From Pegoplata infirma (lineage: Eukaryota; Arthropoda; Insecta; Diptera; Anthomyiidae), in contig OY992540.1 of the NCBI GenBank assembly GCA_963921195.1, positions 25,556,262 through 25,620,261 on the forward strand: a stretch of 64,000 nucleotides of DNA, given 5' to 3'. Below are positions 12,361 to 24,869 of this stretch, in pieces. A program made the translations under genes and the position numbers. The notes under the pieces are model-generated. The model made no database searches. It was given only the letters and a program-made list of their open reading frames with translations, and had not been told where the DNA came from. Each line of letters begins with the position of its first letter. Within the stretch, counting starts at the first letter, position 1.

Positions 12361-13320
12361 TATGTACATTTGATAAGCAAATGGAAACTTTTTATGCGAA
12401 AAGCTTAGACTTGGTGAAAAAGTAGTTTTGGTAAAAAAAATGATTTTTTTCACGAAAAACAAAATTATGTTTAAAAAAATTGAATGAACCCAAAATTTTT
12501 GGTGAAAAAAAAAATTGATGAAAAAAAGTTTTTGATGAAAGAAAAATTTTTTGATGTAAAAAAAAATTGATGAAAAAAAAATTTTTTTGGTGTGAAAAAT
12601 ATTGATAATAAAAAATTTGATAAAAAAATTTGATGAAAAAAATTTATAAAAAAAAAATATGATAGAAAAAAAAATATGTGAAAAAAAAAATTGATGAAAA
12701 ATAAATTAATGAAAAAAAAATTATGAAAAAAAAAATTGATGAAAAAAAAATTTGATAAAAAAAAATTTGATGAAAAAAATTGATGAAAAAAAAAAATTTT
12801 AATGAAAAAAAAATTTGATGAAAAAAAATTGATAAAAAAATTATGAAAAAAAAACATTTGATAAAAAAAACGATGAAAAAAAAAATTTGATGAAAAAAAA
12901 CTTGATGAAAAAATTAATGAAAAAAAAAATTTTTATGAAAAAAAAAATTGGATGAAAAAAATTGGTGAAAAAAAAAATTATGAAAAAAAAAATTTTATGA
13001 AAAAAAAAAATTTGATGAAAAAAAAAGTTTTATGAAAAAAAAAACTTACAGAAGAACAAAGAAAAAACTTACAGAAGAACAAAGAAGTCCTCAACTCAAC
13101 GTCGGTTTAAAATATTTTGTTAAAATCCCTGAAGATAATCAGTAATGCTGATTGAAATATCGGAAAAATAAATTTATAAATAAAAACTTGATATACTTTT
13201 GACTTTTTATTTTATATATAAAAACACCATATAACACCATACAAAAAAAAAAATGAAAAAAAAATTTTATGAAAAAAAAAATTTGATGAGAAAAAAAATG
13301 TTTTTTTGTTGAAAAATAAT
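12361..13320. repeat. Low-complexity (TTGATGAAAAAAAA)n tract
   Basis: Dozens of loosely repeated TTGATGAAAAAAAA/TTATGAAAAAAAAA units. An island at 13035-13240 includes hairpin AATCAGTAATGCTGATT followed by GAAATATCGG and AATAAA, which looks like the 3' tail of a retroelement. Confidence 0.7.
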
Positions 13321-13981
13321 TATGTTACTTTTTATTCACCAGCTGGTGAAAAACGGTTTTATTCACCACGAGGTGAATTTTTATCCAAGTTACAAACTTT
13401 TTTTAAGAAAATGAAAATAGTAATTCTTGTTTTCTTTTTCGTTAAATGTTAGCTTATATAGCCAAACTGAGGTGGCGTCCTGCAACTTTTTTAAAATTAG
13501 ACACCAGCCTAAAAACATTATTATGTTAAAAGATATTATAAACCTTAAACTTTACAAAACAAAACTTTCTTTTAGTTTGATGAAAATGTAAAAATTTCAA
13601 ATTAAAAAAAAAAGAAAACTGTATGATCAACTTAAGATAATCTTTAATACCATTCAATTAATTGAATGTATTTCTACTCATTATTACAATTGTTGAAATT
13701 TCTTTTTCTTCAATAATTTAGAAAACTTCCTCTTCATTGTAATGTAAACTGTCATCACCTGTAATTTCAACGGAAATATGATGGTGGTATTTATGTAAAA
13801 TAAAGCCGCACTTTAACCAAACTGTATAGAAATTATTATAATTTTTTAAAAAAGGGGGTCTCACGTTCACATTTTGTATTTCTATACAAAAACCTTATAA
13901 TTTTTTGTACACAAGATGATATCTGACAGTACGTGTATAATGATAGCAAACTATGAATATGAATGTCTCTCTAACTGTCTA
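13321..13981. other. AT-rich region without a gene
   Basis: One short inverted motif CACCAGCTGGTG at 13338 and CACCACGAGGTGAA nearby. Nothing else recognised. Confidence 0.55.
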
Positions 13982-14561
13982 CACTCAGAAAATTATGTAA
14001 GTTACTACATGTAAGTTGTTTATATATTTTACAGCAGTTAGTTGTTTTCAACTACAAAGTCAGTTGTTTTTGTTTGAAAAATATCAAACAACTATTTCTG
14101 TTAGTTATTTTAAATAGTTTTTTTGAACAACTAACAAAAAAGTACTGTGCTGTAGTAACAGTAATTTAAAGTATATATAATATTATTTTTTTTGTCTCTG
14201 AAAAAATTTTTAAGTATTTTTTCAAAAAATAAAAATAAATTTTATTTGTTTTTATTTTTCACAACTTTTTTTTTTTAAAAAAAAGAACTGGGGAAAAATT
14301 TGGTCTTAAATTTTTTTTTCTGAAATATTTTTTGAAAAAAAAAAAATTACATATTGATTATTTTATTTTTACTATATTTTAATTGTTTTGAATACAAATG
14401 TTAGTAGTTTTTACTACATAAGTCAGTTGTTTTTTGTCAGTTAAAATAACTGACATTGTTAGTTGATTTAACTGAAAAAGTAGTTGACCCCAAAACAACT
14501 TACAAAGTAGTTATTTTAACTGACATTTTCAGTTGATTTTACTAACATAATTTTTTGAGTG
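13982..14561. mobile_element. CACTCA MITE family, full-length copy
   Basis: Starts CACTCAGAAAATTATGTAAG and ends AACATAATTTTTTGAGTG, flanked by TA on both sides. The interior alternates GTTAGTTGTTTT and AAAACAACT blocks, so the whole element is self-complementary. About 580 bp, non-coding, Tc1/mariner-like target. Confidence 0.9.
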
Positions 14562-14779
14562 TACAAACAATTGTTTAGTTTTGTGATATTTAAACAATAA
14601 TACTTTTCTTTTGTTATTTTTATATAGGCTTTTTCTGTTGGTTTGTTAAGATAAAGAACTATAATTTTGTGTTTGACCTACATTACAATTTGTTAGTATA
14701 TTTGGAAAATATTGTATTAAAAAAAATCAAAATTCAAAATATGCATATTTTGATTTTAAATGCCCTAATAATGCCCCTA

Positions 14780-16098
14780 CACTCAAAATAACACCGCTCA
14801 ACAGTCATTTTCCGGTTTGAATTCTGGTGATCAATTTTAGTAGACTTTGATCTCCAGATTCCAAATCTGTACTCCAAATTTTTCCATCACGTCCAGATTT
14901 TTAGTTATTCACGGTTAAAAATGCGAAAAATTACGATTTTTGCATTATTTGAAAGCCTGCACAGCAGCCATTGAGTGGAATACAAATCTTGTATAAAGCG
15001 CAAAAGTATAATTTGTCTTTGGTCTCCAACATAGACAACAATTTTTTTCTAATTATTGCGTTTGGTTGGGTTACAATTGCGTTTTAAAATGACTCTGTTA
15101 AAATTATCATTTTTGTAAAAAAGATAAGGTAGGTACCTTAGTTTTTTTGGATATTTTTCAAAGAAAAACTAAAAAAAATAAATATTTTAAAAATTTAAGT
15201 TTTCTGTGTTATTTATCGTATAAACCGGAAGATATCTTTAATGGGTTTAAAAGTCTATACGAAAGAATGAGATTTTGTCTAAATTTTGAGCTCATCACAT
15301 TAAAGATTGATCATCTGGTTTTTGTTTTAGAGCCTTTTAAAAATGGTGCTTTTTCTAATTTTTTTCACAGTGTTTTTTTAAAATACGTGTTTGGCCAATA
15401 ATAGTGCAACAACTTGAAATTTTTTTTATCATATATTTGAGATCATAGTTCAACTCTACTCAGACGCTTTATACCAGATTTTTATTCCACCCAGTGGCTG
15501 CTGTGCAGGCTTTCAAAAAAGGCAAAAATCGCGTTTTTTCGCTTTTTCAACCGCGAATAATTAAAATTCTAGACGTGATGGAAAAATTTGGAGCACAGAT
15601 TTGGAATCAGCGAGTCAAAATCTTTAAATATTTTGTATCAAACTTCAAACCGGAGTCAAAAACTTTCGATTTGTTGAGCGGTGTAATTAATCTGCTAAAT
15701 ACTCTGTAAAATGACTGTAATCTCAATTCGACAGATATTTGACAAAGTTATCTGTCGAAATACAGATTTGAAAAAAAAATCCTTGTAGAAATTTTACTTA
15801 TAAAATGGATTTAACTAAAACTTTGTAAATTTACAGTATTTTTTTGTAAAATTTTTAACTCATAAAATGCATTTAACAAAAACTTTGTAAATTTACAGAG
15901 ATTTTTTGGTAAAATTCTTTTTCGGTTTTATCAATATTTTACAGATAATTCTGTAAATTTACAGTTATTTTTATCGAAATCATTTTGCAGAGTTTTCTTC
16001 GTAAAATAACAAAAAAGCTTGCTGGTTGGAAATCTATGGTATTTTCTGCTGGCTCAGCAGAGTATCTCTGTAATTTAACAGAGTGATTATTTTGAGTG
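14780..16098. mobile_element. CACTCAAAATAA element with an inner foldback
   Basis: Outer ends CACTCAAAATAA and TTATTTTGAGTG, flanked by TA. It contains a second element (14791-15684) and tandem AAAACTTTGTAAATTTACAG units at 15820-15970. Confidence 0.8.
14791..15684. mobile_element. Foldback element, ends ACACCGCTCAACA/TGTTGAGCGGTGT
   Basis: Ends ACACCGCTCAACA and a near-inverse TTTGTTGAGCGGTGT. Arms of about 270 bp share AATTTTTCCATCACGTC / GACGTGATGGAAAAATT and GCCTGCACAGCAGCC / GGCTGCTGTGCAGGC. The central 370 bp is unpaired. No transposase. Confidence 0.82.
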
Positions 16099-17039
16099 TA
16101 GAGAAGTCAAATGTATGACCGACCCAAAATATTTTTTAGTCCAAACATTTTCTTTGAAATGTAATGTCCCATATATATTATTGATCAATGATAGATTATA
16201 AGACATGAATGTCCTTCTGTGGAAAGCACGATGCAGTCCAAACCAGAGAATGACAATAAGTACTCATACAAAAATGTTGCTTGAGCATTTAACCATACTT
16301 TTCGTTGACCCAAATGGGTCCTAACTTTGAATCTAAAAAAGGGTCCTAAATTTTAATTCAAAAAAGTTGGTACTCCCGAAAATTTAAAAAAATGCGTACA
16401 TCTCTCAAAATATTTCCGACCCGAAAAAAAATCCAAAAGCTTTTTTAGAGCTCTTGGCTAGTAAAACATGACCGCCAAATACCTTAAAGCTATCCGAGTA
16501 ATAGTTGTTTAGTTATACAGTTTTTAAAATTCTCAAGATAAAGTATATATATTCATGATCCTTGAGCGATTTTAAGTCGATCTAGATATTTCCGTCCGTC
16601 TGTATGTATGTCTGTTAAAAATACTCTAACTTTTGAAAGACTTTACTGAGGCTGCTAAAGTTTGGCATATATGTTTATAATTTATCTAGTCAGGTTGGTA
16701 TTGGATTTCAGCCATGCGCGGGTACATGAGGGGGAGGAAATTTCCTCACCCCAAAAAAAAAGAAAGGAAGGAAAAGAAAGAAAGAAAGAAAGAAAGAAGA
16801 AAAAAATAAAGGAGAAAGAAGGAAATTTTCTAAAAAATTTCCCGAAAGAAAAAAATCTCGAAATCCAAAAATTTCATAGAAAAAAATCTGAAAATTTTTA
16901 TGGGAAAATTTTAAAGGAAAAAGTGTGACTTAATCTGAACATTTTTTGTGAAAAAAATATATGTGAATCTTATTATTAATTTTGGTATTAAAAATGACTT
17001 AGAATATGTTTTTTTTGTGTAGAAAATATTTGATTTACA

Positions 17040-18330
17040 TAAAAATTTTTTTTTTTACTACATAAATATCTCTGAATCTGAGACTTATTTAAAAGTCTCA
17101 AAATTTGAGACTTTTTTATAGAAAAAAAAAGGTCGCAAATAAAATCCAAGAATCTGAAACTTTTTCTATGGGAAAAAGGTCTCAGAATTTCTAAATTTGA
17201 TTGAGACTTATTTTAAGGAAAAAGGTTTCAAAATCTGAATCTTTTTTAAAAAGAAAAAGGTCTCAAAGTCTGAGACTTTCTTTTTGTTGAAAAAAAAAAC
17301 TTCTCAGAAGTTGAAACTTACTCAATTGGAAGAAGGTCGCAGAATCTGAGACTTTTTTTATAGGAAAAGGTCTGAGAATCTACAATTTTTCTATAGGAAA
17401 AGGTCTGAGACTTTTTCTATAGAAAAAAGGTCTCGGAATCTAAAATTATTTCAGTACGAACAACTCTAATAATATGAAACATTTTCTATAGTGAAATTTC
17501 TCAAAAATGCTTTAAAATATGAGACTTTTTTTACACTCAGAAAATTATGTAAGTTATTACATGTTAGTTATTTGTATATTTTACATATTTTACAGTAGTT
17601 AGTTGTTTTCAACTACAAAGTCAGTTGTTTTTGTATGAAAATTATCAAACAACTATTTCTGTTAGTTATTTTAAGTCGTTTTTTTGAACAACTAACAAAA
17701 AAGTACTGTGATGTAGTGACAGTTATTTAAAGTAGTTAATTTTATTTTTTTTATATCTGAAAATTTTTTAAAGTTTTTTTCCAAAAAACAAAAATAAATT
17801 TTCGTTTTTTTTTATTTTTCACAACTTTTTTAAAAAAAAACTTGGAAAAAATTTGGTCTTCAATTTTTTTTTTTGAAAAATTTTTTGAAAAAAAAATTAT
17901 ATACTGATTATTTTATTTTTACCACATTCTAGTTGTTTTGACTACAAATGTAAGTAGTTTTTACTACATAAGTCAGTTGTTTTTTGTCAGTTAAAATAAC
18001 TAACATTTTTAGTTGATTTAACTGAAAAAGTAGTTGACCCCAAAACAACTTACAAAGTAGTTATTTTAACTGACATTTTCAGATGATTTTACTAACATAA
18101 TTTTTTGAGTGTAATAATATGAGACATTTTCTATCGTAAAAATGTCTCAAAAATGCTTTAAAATATAAGACTTTTTCTATAGTAAAAGGTCTCAGAATCT
18201 GAGACTTTTTCTGTGGAAAAAAGTTCTTAGAATCTAAACATTTTTCTATGCGAAAAAAGTCCCAGATTCTGAGACATTTTTGGTAAAGGGTCTTAGATTC
18301 TGAGACATTTGAAAAATTCTCAGATTTAAA
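17040..18330. repeat. 35-bp satellite, diverged array (split by a MITE)
   Basis: Degenerate units of TCTGAGACTTTTTCTATAG + GAAAAAGGTCTCAGAA before 17533 and after 18112. Same family as 20.4-22.7 kb and as the Nse4 intron array, but much more diverged. Confidence 0.85.
17534..18111. mobile_element. CACTCA MITE family copy inserted in the 35-bp satellite
   Basis: Ends CACTCAGAAAATTATGTAAG and AACATAATTTTTTGAGTG, flanked by TA (17532-17533 and 18112-18113). Satellite units continue on both sides, so the empty site can be inferred. Confidence 0.92.
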
Positions 18331-18992
18331 AAAAAAAACTCCTTTGGCAAAAACAAGTAAATTTGATGATTTTATAGCTTTCCCATCACTTTTTTTTTGC
18401 AAAAGAAACGTATCCCTGTTTTTGCTCGTCCGACAAATCATAATGATTTTTTTATTCGAAGTAAAAAAAAATGTCCTCCCCACAAACCCTAAAGCTGTAC
18501 TCGCTTGATTTCAGCAAATTCAGCAACCTCGTGAGTTTTGCAGGATTTTTTCACAAATTTACGTGTTAAAAATCACACTAACTTTCGAAATATAACTCTC
18601 AGGCTGTTGAGATCTTGGCATTTATATTTTTCGCGCCCCTGGTCTTGTTATTATTGAATTTGAGCACAATCAGTCAAGTGGCTCAAAAGTTTTGAGCAAA
18701 GCCGTGAATTTCAGATTGGCTTCACCTTAAATTTAGGTATTGAAGAAACCATTAAACAAGCTTTAAAAGCATTGAAAAGCCACAAAAACAGTCTACAAAG
18801 TTTTTTCATCACTCAAAAATATGTTTACACTTAAAAAAAAAAATTACACTCAGAAAAATTTTACACTCAAACAAAAAATTTTTCGTTTTTTTTGTTTAAT
18901 TTTTTCACGTAAGAAAATTTACAACAACTTAAAAAGGGCATTGTAGAGGAAACTCATGGATTCGGTCAAGTCGAATTTAACTTTTCGACTTG

Positions 18993-20100
18993 TTAATTTG
19001 TAAACTAGTGTAATCGATTATGATTTGGCAGTATTGTATGTAAGTAATTTAAAACTTTAACTACAACAGAATATTTTTTTGTTGCTTCTACCATCTAATG
19101 TAACATTAATTAAAGTCAATGTTTTTATTTTTTCTAAAGTTATCTTCTATGTAGACGACATTGACATTAATAAAACGGCATTTTGAAGTTATTTTTTTCT
19201 ATGTAGAATATAATGAATATTTAAACATACATAATTCAATGCCATGCTTAACGTAATGTGGAGTTTAAATAACAAGAAAAAAACGCTCACTAATAACTGG
19301 TATTACCATTAATTTAGTTATACAACTTAAGTTTTAATTTAGTTACAATATTTATAACTAAAGAGCCGGTCAATATTCAATTTAAAACAAACCAATGTCA
19401 TATTATTATCATTTAAATATCATGTCTTTAATAAAATGAAGCAACAAACAAAAAAAAATACCTAATGAATGGAAAATATATAACAAAAAAGACAATTTTA
19501 CATTTACCGGATATGTTATCAATAGCATTTGCAGTCAACCAAAGAAAAGTGAATGCAATTTTGAAATCTGTGTTGAAATTTTTTGAAAAAAAGAAATGCT
19601 AGAAATGCATATGGTTAGAGAGATGATAGATAGACAGACAACACTCTGTAACGCATTTGACCAATGAAGTTTTTTTTTATTGTTAGCCGTAATCGACCGG
19701 CTTCTGAAGTAAACTTTGTTGTAATGTCTTAAAATACTGATTGTGTGCAGTTTGGGCCATTGTGTCAGTAGTAAGCGATATTATGTAATATTTGTTTATT
19801 ATTTTTTTTTCGTTTAACACTTTTTATTAACAATTTTTTTTTCTTCGTAATGATGATGATGAAGAAAAAGAAGCGAACAAAAATATTAATTTTTTTTTGG
19901 ATGGTTGTAGCTAGTAATATACATTTTAATATGATTTTTAAGTTTAAGTAATTTCCGTATTAGTGTTTGGAATTAATTTTTTGTTAACACGTTTTTGTGT
20001 GAGTAGCATGTAATATTTGATTTAAGATTTTTGGTAAATTTACCCAACGGGGGTAAATTTGCCCCAAAATATTTTCAATGACAAGTAAAATGTAAAATAA
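18993..20100. other. AT-rich region without a gene
   Basis: No ORF, terminal repeat or RNA gene recognised. A short ATGATGATGATGAAG run lies at 19850. Confidence 0.55.
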
Positions 20101-20196
20101 CTTGTTAAAAAATCAAAAAACATTTCAGATTCTGAACATTTTTTTAAAGAAAAATGTTTCAAATCTAAAAATTTTTTTGTCCGAATATGTCTTATT

Positions 20197-20335
20197 AGGT
20201 CTATTCGATTACTCAAATTTCTTACTATTTTTTACTACAACTGGAAAGTCTTGTTTACTTTTTGTATTGAAAATTTCCAGCTGTAGTAAAATGAGTAAAA
20301 AATAGTAGATTGTAGTAAGGTAATCGAATGGACCT
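20197..20335. mobile_element. 139-bp MITE, ends AGGTCTATTCGATTAC
   Basis: Ends AGGTCTATTCGATTAC and GTAATCGAATGGACCT, flanked by ATT on both sides. Inner TACTATTTTTTACT and AGTAAAAAATAGTA also pair, so the element folds along its length. Confidence 0.78.
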
Positions 20336-20893
20336 ATTGTTAGAAACTAAAAATGTTGCTGTCAGAATTTAAAAATGTTCAAAATAATATAATTATAATG
20401 GAAATATGTCTCAGAAACTGAAGCTTTATGTACACAAAAAAAGACCCAATTCTAAGTAAAATGGAGCAAAATCATAAAAATTTTCTTAGTTTCATATAAA
20501 AATCGTCTCAGAGTCTGAAATTTATTTAGACTTTTTCTAAAAAATAATGTCTCAGACTTTGTCTATAGGAAAAATATCAAGAAGCCGAAACTTTTTCTGT
20601 TAGAAACATTTTTTAGAATTTTAGAATTTTTGTGTACGACTAATGTCTCAGAGTCTGAGTCGGAATCTGATATTTTTCTATATGAAAAGTGTCTGAGAAT
20701 CTGAGACTTTTTCTAAAGGAAAAATGTCTCAACATCATAGAATTTTTCTCTAGGAAAAATGTCTCAGAATACGAGACTTTTTCTATAGGAAAAATGTCTC
20801 AGAATCTGAAACCTTTTCTACAAGAAAAATTTCTCAGAATCTGAGACTTTTTTTTGGAAAAATGTCTAAGAATCTGAGACTTTTTCAGTAGGA

Positions 20894-21550
20894 ACAAGTA
20901 AGAGTGTTAAATTCGGCTGTGCCGAATCTTTTATACCCTCCAACAATTTTAAAATTTAAAAAAAACGCAGGGGCGTCTTTTTTTTGTGGGAGGGGGGTCG
21001 GCGGAGTTGGTGGGGGACACCTGTACCCCCATATATAAGTTTACAAATTATTTGTTTATGATATTTACGCTTAAGTAATAAATTTGTATCATTATTTTTA
21101 ATTAATTTCTATAACCACGCCCCCAAAGGGGGGCGGACTGAAAAAAATGAAATTTTCTAGCCCGCTTGGTCCAAGCGCAGGTCTATGAACATAATATGGC
21201 ATACAAATGTTACATTTGTTGAGCAAAAATTAAAAAAATATCGTATTTTGCAGGGGTCGTTTTAGTTCTTCAAGGGGAAACTTTTTTCCCCCTGGTCCGA
21301 TTTTGCCCATCTAGACCTTAACCTTACCAGTAACATAAGAGATATTCTTGCCCAATTTCAGGGGTCTAGCTCTTTTGGTTTGGACTGCATCGTTATTTCT
21401 ACAGACGGACATTCGCTAGAATGTCTTAGATTCTATCATGGATCAATATTATACTACTATATACTTTGTGGGGTCCCCGACCGATATTTCGATATGTTAC
21501 ACACGGAATGACAAAGTGAGTATACCCCCATACTGTGGTTGGAGGGTATA
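20894..21550 (-). mobile_element. Helentron-A inserted in the 35-bp satellite
   Basis: Satellite sequence GTAGGA lies on the left and AAAAATGTCTCAG on the right. Compared with an uninterrupted unit (TAGGAAAAATGTC), the element went into the A/T tract with no longer duplication. On the - strand it runs 5' TATACCCTCCAACC to hairpin TTCGGCACAGCCGAA and CTTACTTGT. Confidence 0.93.
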
Positions 21551-22728
21551 AAAATGTCTCAGAATCTGAGACTTTTTCTATAAGAAAAATTTCTCAGAAT
21601 TTGAAACTTTTTCTGTAAGAAAAATGTCTTAGAATCAGAACCTGAAACCTTTTCTATAGGAAAACTGTCTCAGAAGCTGCAACTTTTTCTATAGGAAAAT
21701 GTCTCTGAAGCTGAGACTTTTTCTATAGGAAAAATATCTCAAAAGCTGAGAGTTTTTCTATAGGAAAACAGTCTCAGAATCTAAAACTTTTTCTTTAGGA
21801 AAAATGTCTCAGAATCTGAGACTTTTTCTTTGGAAAAATGTCTCAGAATCTAAAACTTTTTCTATAAGAAAAATGTCTCAGAATCTAAGACTTTTTCTAT
21901 AGGAAAATTGTCTCAGAATCTGATACTTTTTTTTAGGAAAATTGTCTCAGAATCTGATACTGTTTCTTTAGGAAATTTTCTCAGAATCTGAGATTTTTCC
22001 TGCAGCAAAAATGTCTCAAAATCTGACAATTTTTCTTAAATAAAAGAGAGACATTTTTCTTATAGAAAAAGTTTCAGATTCTGAGACTTTTTCTATAAGA
22101 AAAATGTCTCAGAGTTCTGAGACGTTTTCTATAAGACCAATGTCTCAGAATCTGAGACTTTTTTCTATAGGAAAAGTGTCTTTTAATCTGAGAATTTTTC
22201 TATAGGAAAAATGTCTCAGAATCTGAGACTTCTTCTTTAGGAAAAATGTCTCAGAATCTAAGACTTTGTCTATAGGAAAAGTGTCCCAGAATATGAGACT
22301 TTTTCTATAAGAAAAATGTCTCAGAACTTGAGACTTTTTCTATAAGAAAAATGTCTCAGAATCTGAGACTTTTTCTATAAGAAAAATGTCTCAGAATCTA
22401 AGACTTTTCTGTAAGAAAAATGACACAGAATCTGAGACTCTTTATGCAAGAAAATGTCTCAGACTCTGAGACTTTTTCTGTAAGAAAAATGTCTCAGAAT
22501 CTGAGAATTTTTCTATAGGAAAAATGTCTCAGAACCTGACACCTTTTCTATAGGAAAACTGTCTCAGAAGCTGAGACTTATTTTATAGGAAAATGTTTTA
22601 GAAGTTGAGACTTTTTCTATTGGAAAAATGTCTCAAAATCTAGGAATTCTTCAATGGAAAAGTTTTTCAGAATATAAGACATTTTCTGTAAAAAAAAATG
22701 TCCCGGAATGTGAGTTTTTTTCTATATT

Positions 22729-23679
22729 AATAACACTGCTCTACAAATCTGAGGATTGTCGCTGCATTTTGGATGAAACCAAAAAAAGTTGATTTTAGGT
22801 TTTAGTGCCATGATTCCAAAACGGTCACTAAAATTTATTTATCGCGGCACAATTTTGAGAAAATCGCGGTTTAAGTGTTAAAAAATCCTGACGTGATAGA
22901 TAAATTTGGGGTGCGGATTTAATATCAGCTCAACAAACACTATCTAAATCACTAACGAGAATCCAATACTCATTTTCTTTTGAGCTGTGTAATTTTTTAG
23001 GATCCAAAACCTTTTCTATTGGAGAAATATCTCAGAATCTAAAAATTTTTCTATAGAAAAATTTTTTATACTACTTACTGACTTACCAATTACTAAAAAT
23101 AAACCAATGTGCACCGCTGCGTATTATTGTTATTTAAAGGCAATTACAAAATTAAGCACACGCCACTTATATAGTTTTCAACCAATTCCACTACTCCACG
23201 CGGTTTTTGCACAGACATTTTGAATACATTTTCTAAAGTATTTTGGCCTCCTAAACACGAATCTGTCATCAGAAAAGTTGTATCAAATCGCCTTCTCGAA
23301 ATATGGTCATTTCATTTTTTGTGGACCAAGCTTGCAAAATTCGGATACTTATAAAGACATAACCAAAAAAAGGGCATTTTGAACTTCTTTATAATGTCCT
23401 GATGGTATCCTTAATTGGATCGAGTCCGGATTTCTTGCAAAAGTTAGATAATTTTATTGGGAATTCGAATAAAAAAATATGAATAACTTTAACATACACT
23501 TTTCCAATATTAAAAAATTTGACTGTTTTGAGGGCTTGGTACAAAAAAAAAAATGAAAATGCCTATGTCTCGAGAAGCGATTTTATACAATTTTTCGTGT
23601 TTAGAAGGTTAAAATTCTTTAGAAAATGTACTTTAGAAGGCTGTGCAAAAAGTTGATTTTTATAGAGTAGTGTTATTAT
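22729..23679. mobile_element. Foldback element, ends ATAATAACACTGCTCT
   Basis: Ends ATAACACTGCTCTACAAA and TTTATAGAGTAGTGTTAT. Inner arms at 23210-23400 and 23490-23660 share ATTTTCTAAAG, CTTCTAAACACGAA and AATCGC-TTCTCGA-type sequence in inverse. Non-coding. Confidence 0.72.
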
Positions 23680-24170
23680 TATAATTATAATAAAAGTACA
23701 CCAACTTCAAATGCGAGTAAAAAAAATCTAGCGCTGAACTAAAAAAACCTGAAGGGGTTTTTTATGGAATATGTGAACTTTCATTTGCTTTTGGTTTCTT
23801 CATATTCCGATTTTGGTTGTTGCGCTGTGTAATAATTGCTTGAAAACTGTATAATTGGCGTATGCTTAATTTTGTAATTGCAGTGGTTTATTTTTTATAA
23901 TTTGGCTATTCAGTAAGAAGGTACAGGACCGATTGCAGCGAAATTCATCGCGGTTATAGCTAACGTAGTTTCGAGCTTAAGTTTGGACGCTGGACCCCCA
24001 CATGCCCAATAAGGGCACCACTAGGGGCCCCTAAAATAGGAGATGTTTAGTACGCAAAAACTTTAAATGCTTTAAAATCAATTGTTAAGCGGTGTAAGTT
24101 TCTGATTTTAAGATTTCATTCACTTTAGAAAAAAATTTTATCCTAAGACATTTGTATAATTTTTCGTTTT
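23680..24170. repeat. Dispersed repeat shared with 26090-26600
   Basis: Shares CTAGCGCTGAACTAAAAAAA, AGGACCGATTGCAGCGAAAT and AAAAACTTTAAATGCTTTAA with 26090-26600, parts of it inverted. Non-coding. Confidence 0.7.
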
Positions 24171-24869
24171 TATACCCTCCAACTACAGTATGGTGGTATA
24201 CTCACTTTGTCATTCCGTGTGTAACGCATCGAAATATCATTCGGGGACCCCATAAAGTATATATATTATTGATCAGTGATCGATTCTAAGGCATTCTAGC
24301 GATGTCCGTCCGTCCGTCTGTAGTTAACACGATGCAGTCCAAAATAAAAGAGTTACACCCCTCAAGTTTGGCATAAATATGTATTATTGTCCTAGGCAGG
24401 TTAAGTTCGGAAATGGGCCAAATCGAACCATGGGGAAAAAAGTTCCCCCTTGAAGAATTAAACCAACCTCTTAAAAATGCCAATTTTTTATACGGTTTTT
24501 TGTATTTTTGTGAAACAAATGAAACATTTTAATGTTCGTAGAAGTTTATATTCCTGCGCTTAGACCCAGGGGACTAAAAAATGTCGCTTATTTGCCCCGC
24601 ACCTCTTTAAAGGGCGTGGATAAAAAAATAATTTAAATAATTATAAAACTATAATACTTTAGTGCACAAAGCAGACAAAAATGAACTTGTAAACATACAC
24701 AGTGAGGGTCAAGGAGTCCCCCCAGCTCACCAACCACTCCCCCTACCTTGCCCCCCCCCCCCCTTTAAAAAACGCCCCTGTCAAAAAAAAAAAAATTTTC
24801 ATTTTTTACATGTTGGAGGGTATAAAAGATTCGGCAGCACAGCCGAATTTAACACTCTCACTTGTTCTT
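24171..24869 (+). mobile_element. Helentron-A, near full-length copy
   Basis: Has 5' TATACCCTCCAACTACAGTA, the (GTCC)n block near 24305, AAACCAACCTCTTAAAAATG, a 12-C tract, GTTGGAGGGTATAAAAG, a hairpin around GGCAGCACAGCC and terminus CTCTCACTTGTT. Any ORFs are chance frames repeated in other copies. Confidence 0.92.

Larger units (their letters stand above)
16538..18992 (+). mobile_element. Helentron-C copy carrying satellite and MITE
   Basis: Begins with AAAGTATATATATTCATGAT, TTTAAGTCGATCTAGATATT and (GTCY)n. Ends with GGCATTGTAGAGGAAACTCA, hairpin ATTCGGTCAAGTCGAAT and CGACTTGTT. Inside are an (AAAG)n run at 16760-16830, a 35-bp satellite at 17040-18330 and a MITE at 17534-18111. Confidence 0.68.
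20101..22727. repeat. 35-bp satellite, moderately diverged array, interrupted twice
   Basis: Units of TCTCAGAATCTGAGAC + TTTTTCTATAGGAAAAATG with a 35-bp period. This is the reverse complement of the Nse4 intron unit apart from one base. About 50 units carry substitutions and indels. Interrupted by a 139-bp MITE (20197-20335) and a Helentron-A (20894-21550). Confidence 0.95.

Noticed and set aside
12471..12857. 128-codon F/I/N-rich frame on the - strand
   Set aside because: It is a translation of the (TTGATGAAAAAAAA)n low-complexity tract with no codon bias or motif.
24286..24483. Recurring short protein ([20 protein letters not shown] type) seen at 24.3, 51.3 and 52.6 kb
   Set aside because: It is the same stretch of Helentron-A read in different copies. 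Frames break at different points and start codons are not conserved, so it is a repeat, not a gene family.
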